In this document: in pieces, positions 36,553 to 47,658 of the stretch
Layout: each line of letters starts with the position of its first letter
Numbering within the stretch: position 1 is the stretch's first letter
Source: Ottelia alismoides
Lineage: Eukaryota; Streptophyta; Magnoliopsida; Alismatales; Hydrocharitaceae
Length of the DNA stretch: 64,000 bases
Assembly (NCBI GenBank): GCA_037367405.1
Contig: JAZKJV010010527.1
Coordinates: 310,001-374,000 of the forward strand
Direction of reading: 5' to 3'
Position numbers and translations under genes: made by a program
The notes under the pieces: generated by a model
The model's input: the letters and a program-made list of their open reading frames with translations, nothing else
Databases searched by the model: none
What the model was told of the DNA's origin: nothing

Positions 36553-36750
36553 ACGAGTTGGTTATAATTGAGTTGGTTATAGTTGAGCGTGGTTACAGTT
36601 GAGTTGGTTATTGTTGATCTTGGTTATAGTTGAGTTGGTTACAGTTGATCTTGGTTACAGTTGAGTTGGTTACAGTTGATCTTGGTTATAGTTGAGTTGG
36701 TTACAGTTGATCTTGGTTATAGTTGAGCTTGGTTTCCGTTGAGCTAGTTA
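36553..36750. repeat. Minisatellite, units of 15-16 bp in pairs (~31 bp)
   Basis: Alternating AGTTGAGTTGGTTACAG and TTGATCTTGGTTATAG units repeat for about 200 bp, giving a ~31 bp higher period. Confidence 0.85.
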
Positions 36751-36843
36751 CTATTTTGCCAGTAGGTCCTGGCTAAGAGAAAATACCATATTATGAAAAT
36801 CATCCTTATCAGATTAAGAGATACTACCACGGTTGTCACAAAA

Positions 36844-37445
36844 GCTAGTGGACGTGTTGGGAACTTAGTTAGGATGCATTTTATCCCACCGCATTCCTAT
36901 AAAGGCACTCCAATCCTAAGATTTCCTTATTGCCTTAGAGTCATAGTATGAGGTCTCATCCGGATCAAGACCACAGACTATCCATTAAGCTTGAGGAAAT
37001 TAACAAGAAAAGAATCAGAAAATGAGACACATCATATACACTTACTAAGATCCATCCACATGACTCATAAAAATCGGAAAAAGATCTAGATCACCTCAAT
37101 CATAATAAGCATTTAATAAATCAAAGAATTAATAAATCATTGAGACTTGAAAAAGAATGGAGAAAATGAAAAACTTATATAATTTTATATTGGAGACTAC
37201 ATTTGATAGATGGATCTAGTAGATGTTTTAAGAACTTAGTTAGGATGCATTACACTCCACTGCATACGGAGGCCCCCCAACCCTAAGGCATTCTTTACAC
37301 CTTAGAGTCATAGTGTGAGGTCACACTCAAACCAACATCATAGACTATCCACTAAGCCTGAGAGATTAGATAAAGACAAAGATCAGATCGAAGACTCATC
37401 ATCCACATTACCAAGATCCATCAATATGAATAATAATTAATAAAA
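36844..37445. repeat. Diverged direct duplication, offset ~371 bp
   Basis: 36844-37075 and 37215-37445 share, in order, GAACTTAGTTAGGATGCATT, CCTTAGAGTCATAGT, a GACTATCCA(T/C)TAAGC block and CCAAGATCCATC-like blocks with many substitutions. No gene is visible. Confidence 0.7.
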
Positions 37446-38240
37446 AGGTGATAGCTTAAATATAGATCATATAATCAATAAATGAAAATGTTAATTATGG
37501 GTAATTGAGGTGGGATGAATAAGTCAGAGGATTCACATGCAGAACAAACTTGAAAATCAGTTTATATGCAAGTAGCTCGTTAAATCTAACTGCCAAATCG
37601 TATTTTTGCTTTCTTTTGGATCCATTGAATTACCTATTATTTTTAATTAATGAGATTGTGCTCAAGTTTTGTTGATGTTCTTTTCTTCCTAATGCATGGA
37701 TTGTAGAATAAGTACATGCACTGCAGTAGTCCGACGGTTGAACCTAAGCATCCGCACTTACTCTTGTTGTGTACACATGTTATTGTTTATGTTAGGGATA
37801 ATATTAGTGCTTTTCTTTTCTTCTGTTATATTTTGGGGTACATGTACATAATACAGTTCTTTTGTTATATGTAAATTTATATGAAAATTAATGCAGTATA
37901 AATTGGTGACACGTTGTTAGTCCTGTAGCTTGTTGTTAATTGTGAATGGCATTGGAAATATGAAATTTTCCCTCATTTTCAGTACCCTAATGCGATCTCT
38001 GGCGAACATGATACTATGAGTGATGTGTAAATGAGTATCTGGATCCGTGGGCGTCATAAATATCAATTTTTGCGGATTTCTGTCATGGAATTGGGGTTTG
38101 AATTTATTTCACATGTATACAAGTTGGTATTTTTCTAGGATTTTTCGTCGATTAATATTAGTGATGCGTACAAAATGGAGTTAGTTTTATATAAATTGTA
38201 GTTATTAATTTAATTTAAAAAGAATGAAGTAGGGGAATAT
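37446..38240. other. Unassigned AT-rich DNA
   Basis: No coding region or clear repeat is seen. It may include the outer part of the LTR whose end is recognisable at 38374. Confidence 0.3.
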
Positions 38241-40560
38241 TAACAAGCTAATATGACTGCAGAATGAAATGTTAATTTATGCAAATTATTTACAAGTGTG
38301 TAAATGCTAATTATGAGTTACATCTAATTAATTAAGATGAATCTCTATTTTAAGATAATTAGAGTGATGAATCACATACTCGTCAACCTCCTATACTTAA
38401 AACTTGCTCATCCCCGAGTAATCAAAGAATGAAGTAGTGAAATGAGATTGGCTTCCATACCAAGATCATGAACAGAAGGTAGAAATGGAGCTCAACCTGA
38501 CCCTTGGAGTAATAGTTTGGCGGAACTCCTGTGAGAATTAGGACTTTAAAAATCAACAGTCTCTAAGTTCTACAAGTTACTGTGCAGGTTCGGCTTGGAA
38601 GTCATCTTTGATCCACTCCCACCTAAAGCTTACTCCATGAATATTGAACTGTTGTCTCTTATGTATGAAGGGTGTTTACTCTTTTCAATTAAAATATTGA
38701 ACTACCATGTAATCCTCTCCTCCAGTAACTCGTCCTCTAGGAGTCGGATATTTCCTTTTGAGTTCAAGTACTACTAGTACTATCAAAAAGGAGAAAGAGA
38801 GAAGAAATTGGAGCCTAACCAGTATAGCTAAGCCTCCTATTTGAAGCTTGACCAATGTAGTCAAGTCTTCATTATGCAAGAAATGGGCCATTTTAATCAA
38901 GAAATTGGGATTTGAAATTTTTGCTCTGCATTTATTTTTGAGCTCATTTTTCTTTGATTTTTTGCTCATTTATTCAAGGTACACTTTTTTGGGTACAAGA
39001 GTGAACAATCATGTGATGTGGTGGCATTGGCCCCCACCTCGGCTAAATGAAAATTTTCTAGTAGACTATTCCTCATTCAAATCTTTATTTCAACATGTAC
39101 TCAGGTCTTTAGATGTCCACGGTAACATATAAGAAGCCATACGGTCTCCCAACACCCCAATTGAGTTGAGCTAAGTGCGCAGTGCTAGAGTCCATATTAA
39201 TTCTCTGGTCGAGACTCATGCTCTGAATGAGGCAATCAGACTCAAAGTCTGAACACCGCCATGCGGAACTCGAAGATTTAAGTCTAGGACCTGAAGCTTC
39301 TAGAATCCTACTATTCGGTGAAGTTCCTCTGAAAATTAAATGGATTAAGGTCAAGTCAAGTACACTCTCAATTTCTGCTCATGACTCGGTTCAAAACCCA
39401 ATGACTTTTCACCAATTCTTAAGCATATGGAGTGCAAATGCACGTGATGTATTTTTCGAATGAGTTTTAAATTATCAAATTGTTTGTTTTTTTGCTTCTT
39501 TTGTATTTTTGTTTTTTTTTAATTTTACAAGAGTTATACATACTTTACAAGGATTATACATATTTACAAATATTTTACATATTTTACAAATTTTACAAAT
39601 TTTACAAGTTCTACAATGGTTACCCATACTGTGTATTAAGTATTATATACAGAAAGTATGGTACAATATAGCAAGGTTTTAAAAATCGGACCGGATATTG
39701 AATCGGTCAGTCTTCGGTTTGGTCCAATTGGGTCGAACCGTCGGTCCAAACCGGTCGGACCGGTGATGACATCGGCATGACGTCATCATTCTTATCGACT
39801 CGGAAAAAATCGGATCAGACTTAATTTACTGGTCAGACCGGTCGAACCAATTTTTTGAAACAATAAAATCATATACATATATGTAAGTATGTATTTATAT
39901 ATCAATGAAATAATCGTTAGAAATTTCAAATCTTTAAATAGAATAACATTGCTTATTTCAAGTAAAACTCTACAAAGTTAGTCTCAATTTCTAGAATTAT
40001 ATATGAATATAATATTGTAATCATTTATTTATAGTTGTTTCGAGAAAATTACTCTAAGCATTAACATAACGTATATTCTAGAAAAGAGAGGTGCATACCT
40101 TATATCGCAGAAGTTAAGAAGGGCATACATGATAAAAAACCCATTATTTTATTATTTAAATCTTTATTTTTTTGAAAATTACCAAACCATCAAAACTGGA
40201 TCAATCCGGGTCAACCCGGTCTGACCATCCGGGTCAACCCGGTCAAACCACTGGTCGGACCCGGTTTTTATTTTTAAATTTTTTTGAAATTAATTACAAA
40301 GAACCGGCCGAACCAACCGGGTCGGGGCCAATTCCCGGTCCAACCGGTCCGACCGGCCAGTCTGATTTTTTAAACCATGTAATATAGTATAATGCAATAC
40401 AATGTATGTACAAATGCAACTCACCTCCCATATACATAGCATATGCTAAGTATAAAGGGGTGAAGAAGAAGAAAGAAGTGAGGTAGAAGTCGGTCGCCCC
40501 TATAGGGGCGTAAGTGTTTTGTGGATAAACTTGGAGGAACACAAGTATAAAAAGCATGAA
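38240..40560 (-). mobile_element. Fragment of a third Athila-type element (LTR end plus 3' untranslated region)
   Basis: The sequence up to 38374 ends in GATGAATCA like the level-3 LTR, followed by a polypurine-tract context (CAACCTCCTATACTTAA, 38385-38401). It then follows the same path as 8913-9900: paired CCAGTATAGC/CCAATGTAGTC motifs, the shared segment around 39320-39410, the TTTTACAA-rich stretch, and CTAAGTATAAAGGGG near 40447-40461. There is no gag or pol. A hAT-type element interrupts it at 39672-40379. The right edge near 40560 is approximate. Confidence 0.65.
39672..40379. mobile_element. Non-autonomous hAT-type element, 708 bp
   Basis: The terminal inverted repeats are CAAGGTTTTAAAAATCGG and, at the right end on the other strand, CATGGTTTAAAAAATCAG. 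They are flanked by eight-base duplications CAATATAG (39664-39671) and TAATATAG (40380-40387), seven of eight identical. The interior is rich in CCGGTC/GACCGG repeats close to both ends and AT-rich in the middle. It has no transposase. Eight-base target sites and subterminal repeats fit hAT. Confidence 0.8.
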
Positions 40561-40830
40561 AACCATCCTAAATATGCATATTTAAGTTAATTTAAAGTAT
40601 ATTTGTTATTATTTGTATATCGGCTTTTGTATTTTAAAATAGATAAAGACATGACTGCCCATATGTTAGCATTTTTATCTTTGTCCGACCTTATTCATTT
40701 TCATCAAGAAGAGTATATGACGCGATTACAATTAAAATTTAAAAATTAAAAATGTTAATTTAAGCAGGGTCTGATTCAACCATAAATTATACCCTCCGCG
40801 TGCTGAGACATAACTTCCCATCTCCATGTA
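40561..40830. other. Upstream region of the RING gene
   Basis: This 270 bp AT-rich stretch is the only sequence available for the promoter between the mobile-element fragment and the start codon. No clear TATA box at a convincing distance is seen. Confidence 0.4.
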
Positions 40831-41262
40831 ATGGTACCGGAGATGGAGGGGCGGCAGCAGCTACCTCTTCCTCCTCCCCCACCATCTCCCTACGACAACC
40901 GGCTGAGCTTGAAGGGCCGCATAGTCTTCTCCTGCTTCCTCGCCTTATTCGCCGTAGTCATCCTCTTCCTCTGCTGCTGCTGCTGCTCCAGCAGCCGCCG
41001 TCGCCGCCGCCTCCGACCACCCCTCTCCTGCTCCACCTCCGACCCGGGCCTCCCCGCAGAGGCCCGGCAGTCGCTGCCAGTCTTCGAGCAGCCCTCCGGG
41101 GACGTCAGGACGGAGTGCGCCGTGTGCCTGGAGGAGTTCGAGGAGGGCGAGAAGGGGAGGAAGGTGCCCTCCTGCGGGCACTGCTTCCACTCCCAGTGCA
41201 TCGAGCTGTGGCTGCAGTCCCACTCCACCTGCCCCCTCTGCAGGTCCTCCCTCCTCCTATGA
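40831..41262 (+). CDS. RING-H2 finger protein, ATL type (probable membrane E3 ubiquitin ligase)
   Basis: The 143-residue, single-exon protein has a Pro-rich N-terminus, one membrane segment (about 30-52, ending in a run of cysteines), then a basic patch RRRRR. A short LPVF region follows, at the place of the GLD motif in ATL proteins. The RING-H2 finger is complete: C96, C99, C115, H117, H120, C123, C134, C137, with the Trp (W127) that contacts E2 enzymes. Proteins of this build attach ubiquitin to substrates from a membrane. The start chosen is the first ATG in frame; M5 is an alternative. Base composition is much more GC-rich than the surroundings, and ATL genes are often intronless. Two long overlapping frames on the same and opposite strands are shadows. 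It is short for the family, but the domain order is normal. No substrate can be inferred. Confidence 0.85.
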   Translation: MVPEMEGRQQLPLPPPPPSPYDNRLSLKGRIVFSCFLALFAVVILFLCCCCCSSSRRRRRLRPPLSCSTSDPGLPAEARQSLPVFEQPSGDVRTECAVCLEEFEEGEKGRKVPSCGHCFHSQCIELWLQSHSTCPLCRSSLLL

Positions 41263-41276
41263 CCCACACCCACCCG

Positions 41277-41300
41277 TCTTCTTCTTCTTCTTCTTCTTCT
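41277..41300 (+). repeat. CTT microsatellite in the 3' untranslated region of the RING gene
   Basis: Eight CTT units lie just after the stop codon. Possible polyadenylation signals (AATAAT at about 41321, TTTATAAAAAAAAC at about 41356) follow. Confidence 0.9.
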
Positions 41301-41399
41301 ACCTCTGTTGCATATGCATTAATAATACCACCTGTAAATTGTTGCTTCTGTGTTTGTTTATAAAAAAAACATAGCTTTTTTATAAAAGAGGAATTGAAA

Positions 41400-42810
41400 C
41401 CCATACGGTTGATGTGTGAATTATTCATGTTATTATGCCTTATTTGTTCTAACAGTATTGGCTGTCGGTAGGAAAATAACATGACGTTATTATCTAAGAA
41501 ACTTCGTCATTGCGAGTAAGTTATTCTTTAAAAAAATGGTCATTTATTGTGGATTTGGACGGAGGATGGGGACATCTTGTTTGGTTTGGATGAGCATGGG
41601 TCGATGATTGGTGGAGAAGATAGACAGAGAAAGCAGATCTTCCAGCGGCATCTCTTAATATCCGGTGGCGGAGTCTCCACATTTCACTGTCCAAATCTGG
41701 CGGAGAGATTCTATGATATATATTATATATTCAAACAATAACTGGTAGCAACATGGTACCTAAAAATCTCCCAAAAAGTGTTTTAAGAACAAATAATTGC
41801 CCAAACTCCTTCTGACTCCGACGATCCAACTCTGCCCCACTCCCTTCCACTTGACGATCCAAGCCTTTTGTTTTTAGTTGAATAGGGCATCTGATCTGGT
41901 TTACCTAAATATCTTGTTGGGTTTGGCTGGAGAACAAGGAGAATTTCTTCATCTTCTTCTTTATTGTTTTTGGATTTTTTCCTGAAAACAAATACGGGAT
42001 TTTGTTCCTTCTTTTCTATCTCTAATACATACTAAAACGTTTTACAAAAAGATTGATGGGATCCAGCACCCGTAATTTTCGTCGAAGTCATTAGGTTTGT
42101 TCTTTTAATTTAACGATATTGTCTTTCTGATAGGATATGAGGCTCGAATGATATTAGAGGTAATTGCAGTTGGGTTTTCTTGTATTTACAAATATGGAAG
42201 TGCAGCCTCATCGCATTATATAAAAATCAAGATATTCACGGTGAATTGGATGTTCCTGACCTCAAGATCGATAGCATTCCATCGAGGATATCTATAGTGT
42301 TTATAAATTAAAAGATGAAAGTGGGGTTACCTTGCGCACAAAGCCACCTTTTATCTATAAAGTTATAGATGTGATTTTGAGAATACCAGCTATCCAAGAG
42401 ATGAGAATGATAGGGCACCCTGAGGGCATGTTTGGTAACTGGTTTGGGTTGGGGTACCTCCTGTGAATAGTAGATGTTTGGAGAGTTGGGAGGGTTGGAA
42501 TGATAATTCTTATGTGATGTGACATTGATTGTGTGTTATATTGACTTTTTTAACGATTATAATATATTTTTTATGTTATTTTATTTGAACATAATTAAAA
42601 AATATTAGACCAAAGAAACTGTAGGGTCAATGCAAGTAATCACAACCCAAGTTGGAATGGTTGGAGCGAGGAGTATGCCGGTGTACCTCGGTGTACGCCA
42701 TCAACCACACAAACCCTGAGAGTTCTAATCCCAGTGTAAGGAATTTCCAATTTATCATATCAAAGAACTTTATGGGTTTATTTTTCAACGTCGATGCCTT
42801 CGTCTTGGCA
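41400..42810. other. Unassigned intergenic DNA
   Basis: No convincing gene is seen. A 64-codon plus-strand frame at 41547-41741 has no recognisable motif. Confidence 0.3.
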
Positions 42811-42816
42811 AAGCAG

Positions 42817-43200
42817 TCAGAGACCCCCAGTTTCTAAGAAAGGCAAATTGGGAAGGTAGAATGTAGTTTTTATAGCTTCAGGCTTATCAATATACGAAGG
42901 GATCTCCCTTTTTTTATAAATCAAGATAATGATAGAGTTATTAATGAAACATACTTCCTTAATACCAGTGTTTGTTTGAAACAATCGATATATCATTTTC
43001 ATGAATTCCTACTTGATGATAGTCCAATTTTTTTAATGAACTCATGGATGCACTTGTAAGGTCTTAGGGCTTTGAGTGATGTGAGCTTGTGGATGTCCTT
43101 TCTGACATCCTCCTCGACTATTAGATAAGTCCTCAAAGCCTTCTATCTAGCCCACAAGACTGGGGCAAACGGTAAAGGTGCGCGTTGGTTTCTCCTTGGT
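42817..43200 (-). pseudogene. Possible LINE reverse-transcriptase remnant
   Basis: On the minus strand, one frame reads HKLTSLKALRPYKCIHEF and the next, downstream, TGIKEVCFINNSIIILIYKK. These loosely recall the KAPGPDG...F and NNTxIxLIPK blocks of plant LINE reverse transcriptases, in the right order and spacing. Key residues differ and the frame is broken, so this is a weak call. The copia element at 43223 would have inserted into it. Confidence 0.3.
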
Positions 43201-43222
43201 TCGGAGTAGATTTATTGGTATT

Positions 43223-43653
43223 TGTTGTGATCTCTCGCCTTCCTCCACACCTTGCATGGATTGAAATCAATGCACGTGCATTTAAGGGCTAAAATTAGTG
43301 CCATGCATGGTGTTTATAATGGGCATGCACCATTATTGACATGCGTTTTGGAGCATAACTTATGAGACAATTATGTGGCTAATAATTGTTTCATTCATGA
43401 TTGAACTTATGGAGAGGACGTACATGAGATAGTGGGCTACGTCCGTTTTTTGTGTCTTTTCATTTTCCCCCGCAATGTATATATATAGTTGTGATTGCTC
43501 AAATAAAATCGTGTGAGCTTTTGCATCCCTCTTCTTGTGAATTGCTTGTTTCCACTAACATTCCCACACACCAATACTCTACTCATCGATCCAGCAAGTC
43601 AAAGAGGTTTCTAGCCTAACGTGGGGCTTAGAAACCTAGTGGCTTTCTTTTCA
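43223..43653 (+). repeat. 5' LTR of the copia element
   Basis: It begins TGTTGTGATC and ends CTTTTCA. A TATA box (TATATATATA, 43478-43487) follows a short C-run and would start the genomic RNA. Confidence 0.95.
43478..43487 (+). promoter_or_regulatory. TATA box of the copia 5' LTR
   Basis: TATATATATA lies about 255 bp into the LTR, with the same sequence in the 3' LTR at about 47906-47915. Confidence 0.7.
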
Positions 43654-43655
43654 AC

Positions 43656-43668
43656 TGGTATCAGAGCC
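43656..43668 (+). other. Primer-binding site (initiator tRNA-Met)
   Basis: TGGTATCAGAGCC lies two bases after the 5' LTR. It is the standard primer site of plant copia elements, complementary to the 3' end of initiator tRNA-Met. Confidence 0.93.
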
Positions 43669-43701
43669 GGGATCGCTACGTCGTGGTGTTGATAGGAGGA
43701 G

Positions 43702-46700
43702 ATGGATTCAAGCACGAGCAACCAATTGATGTCGACGGCCATGGTGAAGCTGAATTCCACCAACTACTCCATCTGGAAGCCACGGATGGAGGATCTCTTA
43801 TTTGTAAGAGATTTATACGACCCCTTCGAAGGAGACGAGAAGAGGCCAGATGGCAAATCGGATGAAGAATGGGCCAAGCTTAATCGCAAGGCCGTGGCGT
43901 TCATTCGCCAATGGGTGGAGGACTCCGTCTTCCACCATGTCTCAACAGAGACAAATGCAAGCAACCTGTGGACGAAGCTTACAGCCTTGTACGAGCCAAG
44001 GACGGCTCAAAACAAGGCATTCCTCATCCGGAAATTGGTGAATCTGAAGTACCAACAGGGCTCCTCCGTCAGCGAGCATCTTAGTCGGTTCCAAGATTGT
44101 GTAAACCGACTTTCCAGCCTGAAGATGGACATCGATGATGAGATGCAGGCGCTTCTCCTCTTGAGCTCACTACCTGATTCATGGGAAACGCTGGTGGTTT
44201 CCCTAAGCAATTCCACGTCGAGTGGAACGCTCTCCCTCAACACCGTGAAGGATAGTATGATGAACGAGGAGCTGAGGAGGAAGGAGCACGGCGAGGATCA
44301 TTCACAAGCCTTGGTGAATGAAAGGAAAGGCCGCAATAAGAGCCGTGGTGATGGTTCTCAAGGGAGAGCCAGGTCTCGAGGACGCTCGATGTCGAGGCCC
44401 CGCAAAGACATCACATGCTTCAACTGCGGGAAGAGAGGACATATCAAGAGGTTCTGCAAAGAACCTAGAAGAGAAGATGCACGGGAGATCGGTGAGGCTA
44501 GCTCTTCAGCCGTGGCTAGCCAAGAAGAAGCTGTTATCATGTGGGACGTTGGATCAGCCAATATCTCACTTCAAGAGTCCACTTGGGTGGTGGATTCTGG
44601 TGCTTCCTTCCACATCACACCTAGGAAGGAGCTCTTCTCTTCGTACACGCCTGGTGACTTTGGCGTGGTGAGAATGGGCAATGATCAAAGTTGCCCTATT
44701 GCTGGTCGCGGGACAGTGGTTCTGGAGATGCCAAACAACACCAAACTCAGCCTGAACGATGTAAGGCACGTCCCCGGAGTGCGCATGAACTTGTTGTCCA
44801 CTGGCGCACTTGATGATGAAGGGTATACCAGCAAATTTGGCGGAGGCGAAAGGAGACTCTCCAAGGGCTCTCTAATAGTTGCCCGAGGAAAGAAGGAAGC
44901 CTCATTGTACATGACTCATGGTCGGTCATGTGGGAGCTCCTATGCTGCTAAAGGAGACGAAACAACTCTTTGGCATCAAAGGCTGGGACACATGAGCGAG
45001 AAAGGTATGCAAATTCTTGCCAAGAAAAATGTCATTCCATCCACCGGAGTTCTCTCAGAGGTTTGCAGCCATTGTATGGCTGGCAAACAAAGGCGTACAT
45101 CATTTCAGATGAGAACGTCAAGGAGAAGATACCCACTTGATCTTGTGCACACAGACGTGTGCTCCATGGGTGTAAAGACGCTTGGAGGTGCCTTTTACTT
45201 TGTAACCTTCATCAATGACCACTCGAGGAAGGTGTGGGCCTTTTCCTTGAAGACGAAGAACCAAGTACTAGACGTCTTCAAAACATGGCACCTTGTTGTG
45301 GAGAGAGAGATCGGAAGGAGACTAAAGGTCATCCGATCTGATAACGGTGGAGAATATCGAGGGCCGTTTGAGGGCTATTGCAGGAGCCATGGCATCCGCA
45401 TGGAGAAGACGGTGCCAAAGACCCCACAGCAGAATGGAGTTGTGGAGAGGATGAATCGCAGCTTGTTGGAAAGAGTACGAGCCATGCTCTCTCAATCGAA
45501 TCTTCCAAAGAGCTTCTGGGGAGAAGCACTATACACGGCCGTATATGTGATCAACCGTTCTCCGTCTCATCCCTTGGATGGAGACTATCCAGAACATGCT
45601 TGGAGAGGTAAACATGTCTCATTTGATCATCTAAAAGTTTTTGGATGTGTTGCATATGTTCATGTACCCAGTGATGAACGCACCAAGCTTGACTCGAAGA
45701 CGAGGGTGTGCATCTTCGTAGGATACGGTCAGGATGAATATGGATATAGGCTGTGGGATCCTACTCAAAGGAAAATTGTGAGAAGTCGGGATGTCAAGTT
45801 TGTTGAGGACCAAACAATCCAGGACATCCTCAAGCCACAATCGCAACCTCCTATCACTTATGATGATGAGCCCTCCCTATTTGAAGAAGCCCTCCATGAT
45901 GGCGCAAGAGAGGAATCCAAGGCCATAGAAGACTGCGTTGAAGGGGGGACACCACCCCTTGAAGAACCAGTGGTAGAGCCTGTTGAAGAAGCAGTACAAC
46001 AACCTCAATTGAGAAGTTCAACAAGGGTGAGTAGACCGTCTATGAGATACTCACCCGACCAGTATCTCCTGCTCACAGATGATGGTGAGCCCGAGTCCTT
46101 TGATGAGGCAAATGAACATAGCGACAGAGAACACTGGCTGAAGGCAATGCAAGAGGAGATGGAAGCTCTTAAAAGGAACAAGGTGTTCGACCTTGTGCCC
46201 CTGCCTGAAGGAGCCAGAGCCTTGAAGAACAGGTGGATCTTTAGGCTCAAATGCGAAGCTGATGGCTCAAAAAGGTTCAAAGCACGTCTTGTGGTCAAAG
46301 GCTTTGAACAAAGGAAAGGTATCGATTTTGATGAGATTTTTTCTCCTGTGGTAAAAATGACGTCTGTCAGGATGGTTCTAGCTCTAGTTGCATCTCTAGT
46401 TCTTGAATTAGAGCAGATGGATGTGAAGACCGCTTTCCTCCATGGTGATGTTGAGGAAGAGCTGTACATGGAGCAGCCAGAGGGATTCCAATCCAAGAAG
46501 GAGACTCATCTTGTTTGCAGATTGAAGAAGTCTTTATACGGATTGAAGCAGGCGCCCAGAAATTGGTACAGGAGGTTTGATAGCTTCATGTCAAACCAAG
46601 GCTTCACAAGAAACACTGCTGACACATGTGTGTACGTGCAAGGTAAAGGGCATGAGAAACTTATTCTTCTTCTATATGTTGATGATATGCTTATAGTTGG

Positions 46701-47658
46701 CAAGGATAAGACCAAGATCAACAAGTTGAAAAAAGATCTAAGCAAGTCCTTTGCCATGAAGGACTTAGGTGCAGCCAGACAAATCCTTGGTATGAGGATA
46801 ACCCGTGATAGGGTGAATCACAGGTTGTGGATCTCTCAACAGAAGTACGTGGAAAAGGTACTTGAGAGATACAATATGAATGAGTGCAAACCAGTTGGCA
46901 CCCCACATGCTGCTCATTTCAGATTAACTAAGGATTTCGCACCCAAGACTGAGGAAGAGCATCAAGGTATGGCCCATATACCTTATGCATCTGCTGCAGG
47001 ATCACTGATGTATGCTATGATATGCACACGGCCAGACATTGCACATGCCGTGGGAGTTGTAAGCAGGTACATGTTGAATCCAGGAAGGAAGCATTGGGAA
47101 GCCTTGAAATGGATTCTTAGATATCTCAAAGGCACGTCCAGCCAATGCCTTTGTTACGGAGGAAGTAAAGCTTACATGGAGGCATACACAGATTCAGATT
47201 GGGCAGGTGATGTTGATGGTAGAAGGTCAACATCAGGATACTTGATCACTCTCGCAGGAGGAGTCGTGGCTTGGCAATCCAAGCTACAAAAGAGTGTGGC
47301 ATTGTCCTCTACAGAGGCTGAATACATGGTTGTGACAGAGGCTGGCAAAGAACTTCTGTGGTGCAAGAAGTTGCTGCATGGTTTGGGATTTATACAGGAT
47401 AAATACATATTGTTATGTGACAACTTAAGTGCTATTTATCTTAGCAAGAATACCACGTTTCACTCCAGGTCAAAGCATATTGAGTTACGGCATCACTGGA
47501 TACGTGATGCATTGGAGAGAAAAGATTTGCAGCTGGATAAGGTGGACACAGATGACAATGGAGCTGATATGTTCACTAAGGTGTTGCCACAGTCGAAGCT
47601 CCAAGAATGCAAGAAGATTGCTGGGATGAAGGCTCATGAAGGGGGGAATTTGTTGTGA
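43702..47658 (+). CDS. gag-pol: Copia gag-pol polyprotein, uninterrupted
   Basis: This polyprotein of 1318 residues supplies capsid and all enzymes of the element. Gag (about 1-235) is followed by a CCHC zinc knuckle (C239-C252, CFNCGKRGHIKRFC) after an Arg/Ser-rich basic stretch. The aspartic protease has DSGAS at 298-302. Integrase has H425, H430, C455, C458 and a DD35E triad D485, D547, E582. Reverse transcriptase spans about 820-1065 with YVDD at 992-995 and LYGLKQAPRNW just before. RNase H follows, with D1164, E1205 and D1240 as candidate catalytic residues and the TKVLPQ motif near the end. The start is the first ATG in the frame, 48 bases after the LTR. The order protease-integrase-RT-RNase H defines Ty1/copia. 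The end of the frame runs over the polypurine tract into the 3' LTR. Confidence 0.95.
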   Translation: MDSSTSNQLMSTAMVKLNSTNYSIWKPRMEDLLFVRDLYDPFEGDEKRPDGKSDEEWAKLNRKAVAFIRQWVEDSVFHHVSTETNASNLWTKLTALYEPRTAQNKAFLIRKLVNLKYQQGSSVSEHLSRFQDCVNRLSSLKMDIDDEMQALLLLSSLPDSWETLVVSLSNSTSSGTLSLNTVKDSMMNEELRRKEHGEDHSQALVNERKGRNKSRGDGSQGRARSRGRSMSRPRKDITCFNCGKRGHIKRFCKEPRREDAREIGEASSSAVASQEEAVIMWDVGSANISLQESTWVVDSGASFHITPRKELFSSYTPGDFGVVRMGNDQSCPIAGRGTVVLEMPNNTKLSLNDVRHVPGVRMNLLSTGALDDEGYTSKFGGGERRLSKGSLIVARGKKEASLYMTHGRSCGSSYAAKGDETTLWHQRLGHMSEKGMQILAKKNVIPSTGVLSEVCSHCMAGKQRRTSFQMRTSRRRYPLDLVHTDVCSMGVKTLGGAFYFVTFINDHSRKVWAFSLKTKNQVLDVFKTWHLVVEREIGRRLKVIRSDNGGEYRGPFEGYCRSHGIRMEKTVPKTPQQNGVVERMNRSLLERVRAMLSQSNLPKSFWGEALYTAVYVINRSPSHPLDGDYPEHAWRGKHVSFDHLKVFGCVAYVHVPSDERTKLDSKTRVCIFVGYGQDEYGYRLWDPTQRKIVRSRDVKFVEDQTIQDILKPQSQPPITYDDEPSLFEEALHDGAREESKAIEDCVEGGTPPLEEPVVEPVEEAVQQPQLRSSTRVSRPSMRYSPDQYLLLTDDGEPESFDEANEHSDREHWLKAMQEEMEALKRNKVFDLVPLPEGARALKNRWIFRLKCEADGSKRFKARLVVKGFEQRKGIDFDEIFSPVVKMTSVRMVLALVASLVLELEQMDVKTAFLHGDVEEELYMEQPEGFQSKKETHLVCRLKKSLYGLKQAPRNWYRRFDSFMSNQGFTRNTADTCVYVQGKGHEKLILLLYVDDMLIVGKDKTKINKLKKDLSKSFAMKDLGAARQILGMRITRDRVNHRLWISQQKYVEKVLERYNMNECKPVGTPHAAHFRLTKDFAPKTEEEHQGMAHIPYASAAGSLMYAMICTRPDIAHAVGVVSRYMLNPGRKHWEALKWILRYLKGTSSQCLCYGGSKAYMEAYTDSDWAGDVDGRRSTSGYLITLAGGVVAWQSKLQKSVALSSTEAEYMVVTEAGKELLWCKKLLHGLGFIQDKYILLCDNLSAIYLSKNTTFHSRSKHIELRHHWIRDALERKDLQLDKVDTDDNGADMFTKVLPQSKLQECKKIAGMKAHEGGNLL
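47637..47650 (+). other. Polypurine tract of the copia element
   Basis: GAAGGGGGGAATT sits directly before the 3' LTR and overlaps the last codons of gag-pol. Confidence 0.9.

Noticed and set aside
40800..41363. 187-codon Pro/Leu/Arg-rich frame overlapping the RING gene
   Set aside because: It is a shifted-frame shadow of the GC-rich RING coding sequence.
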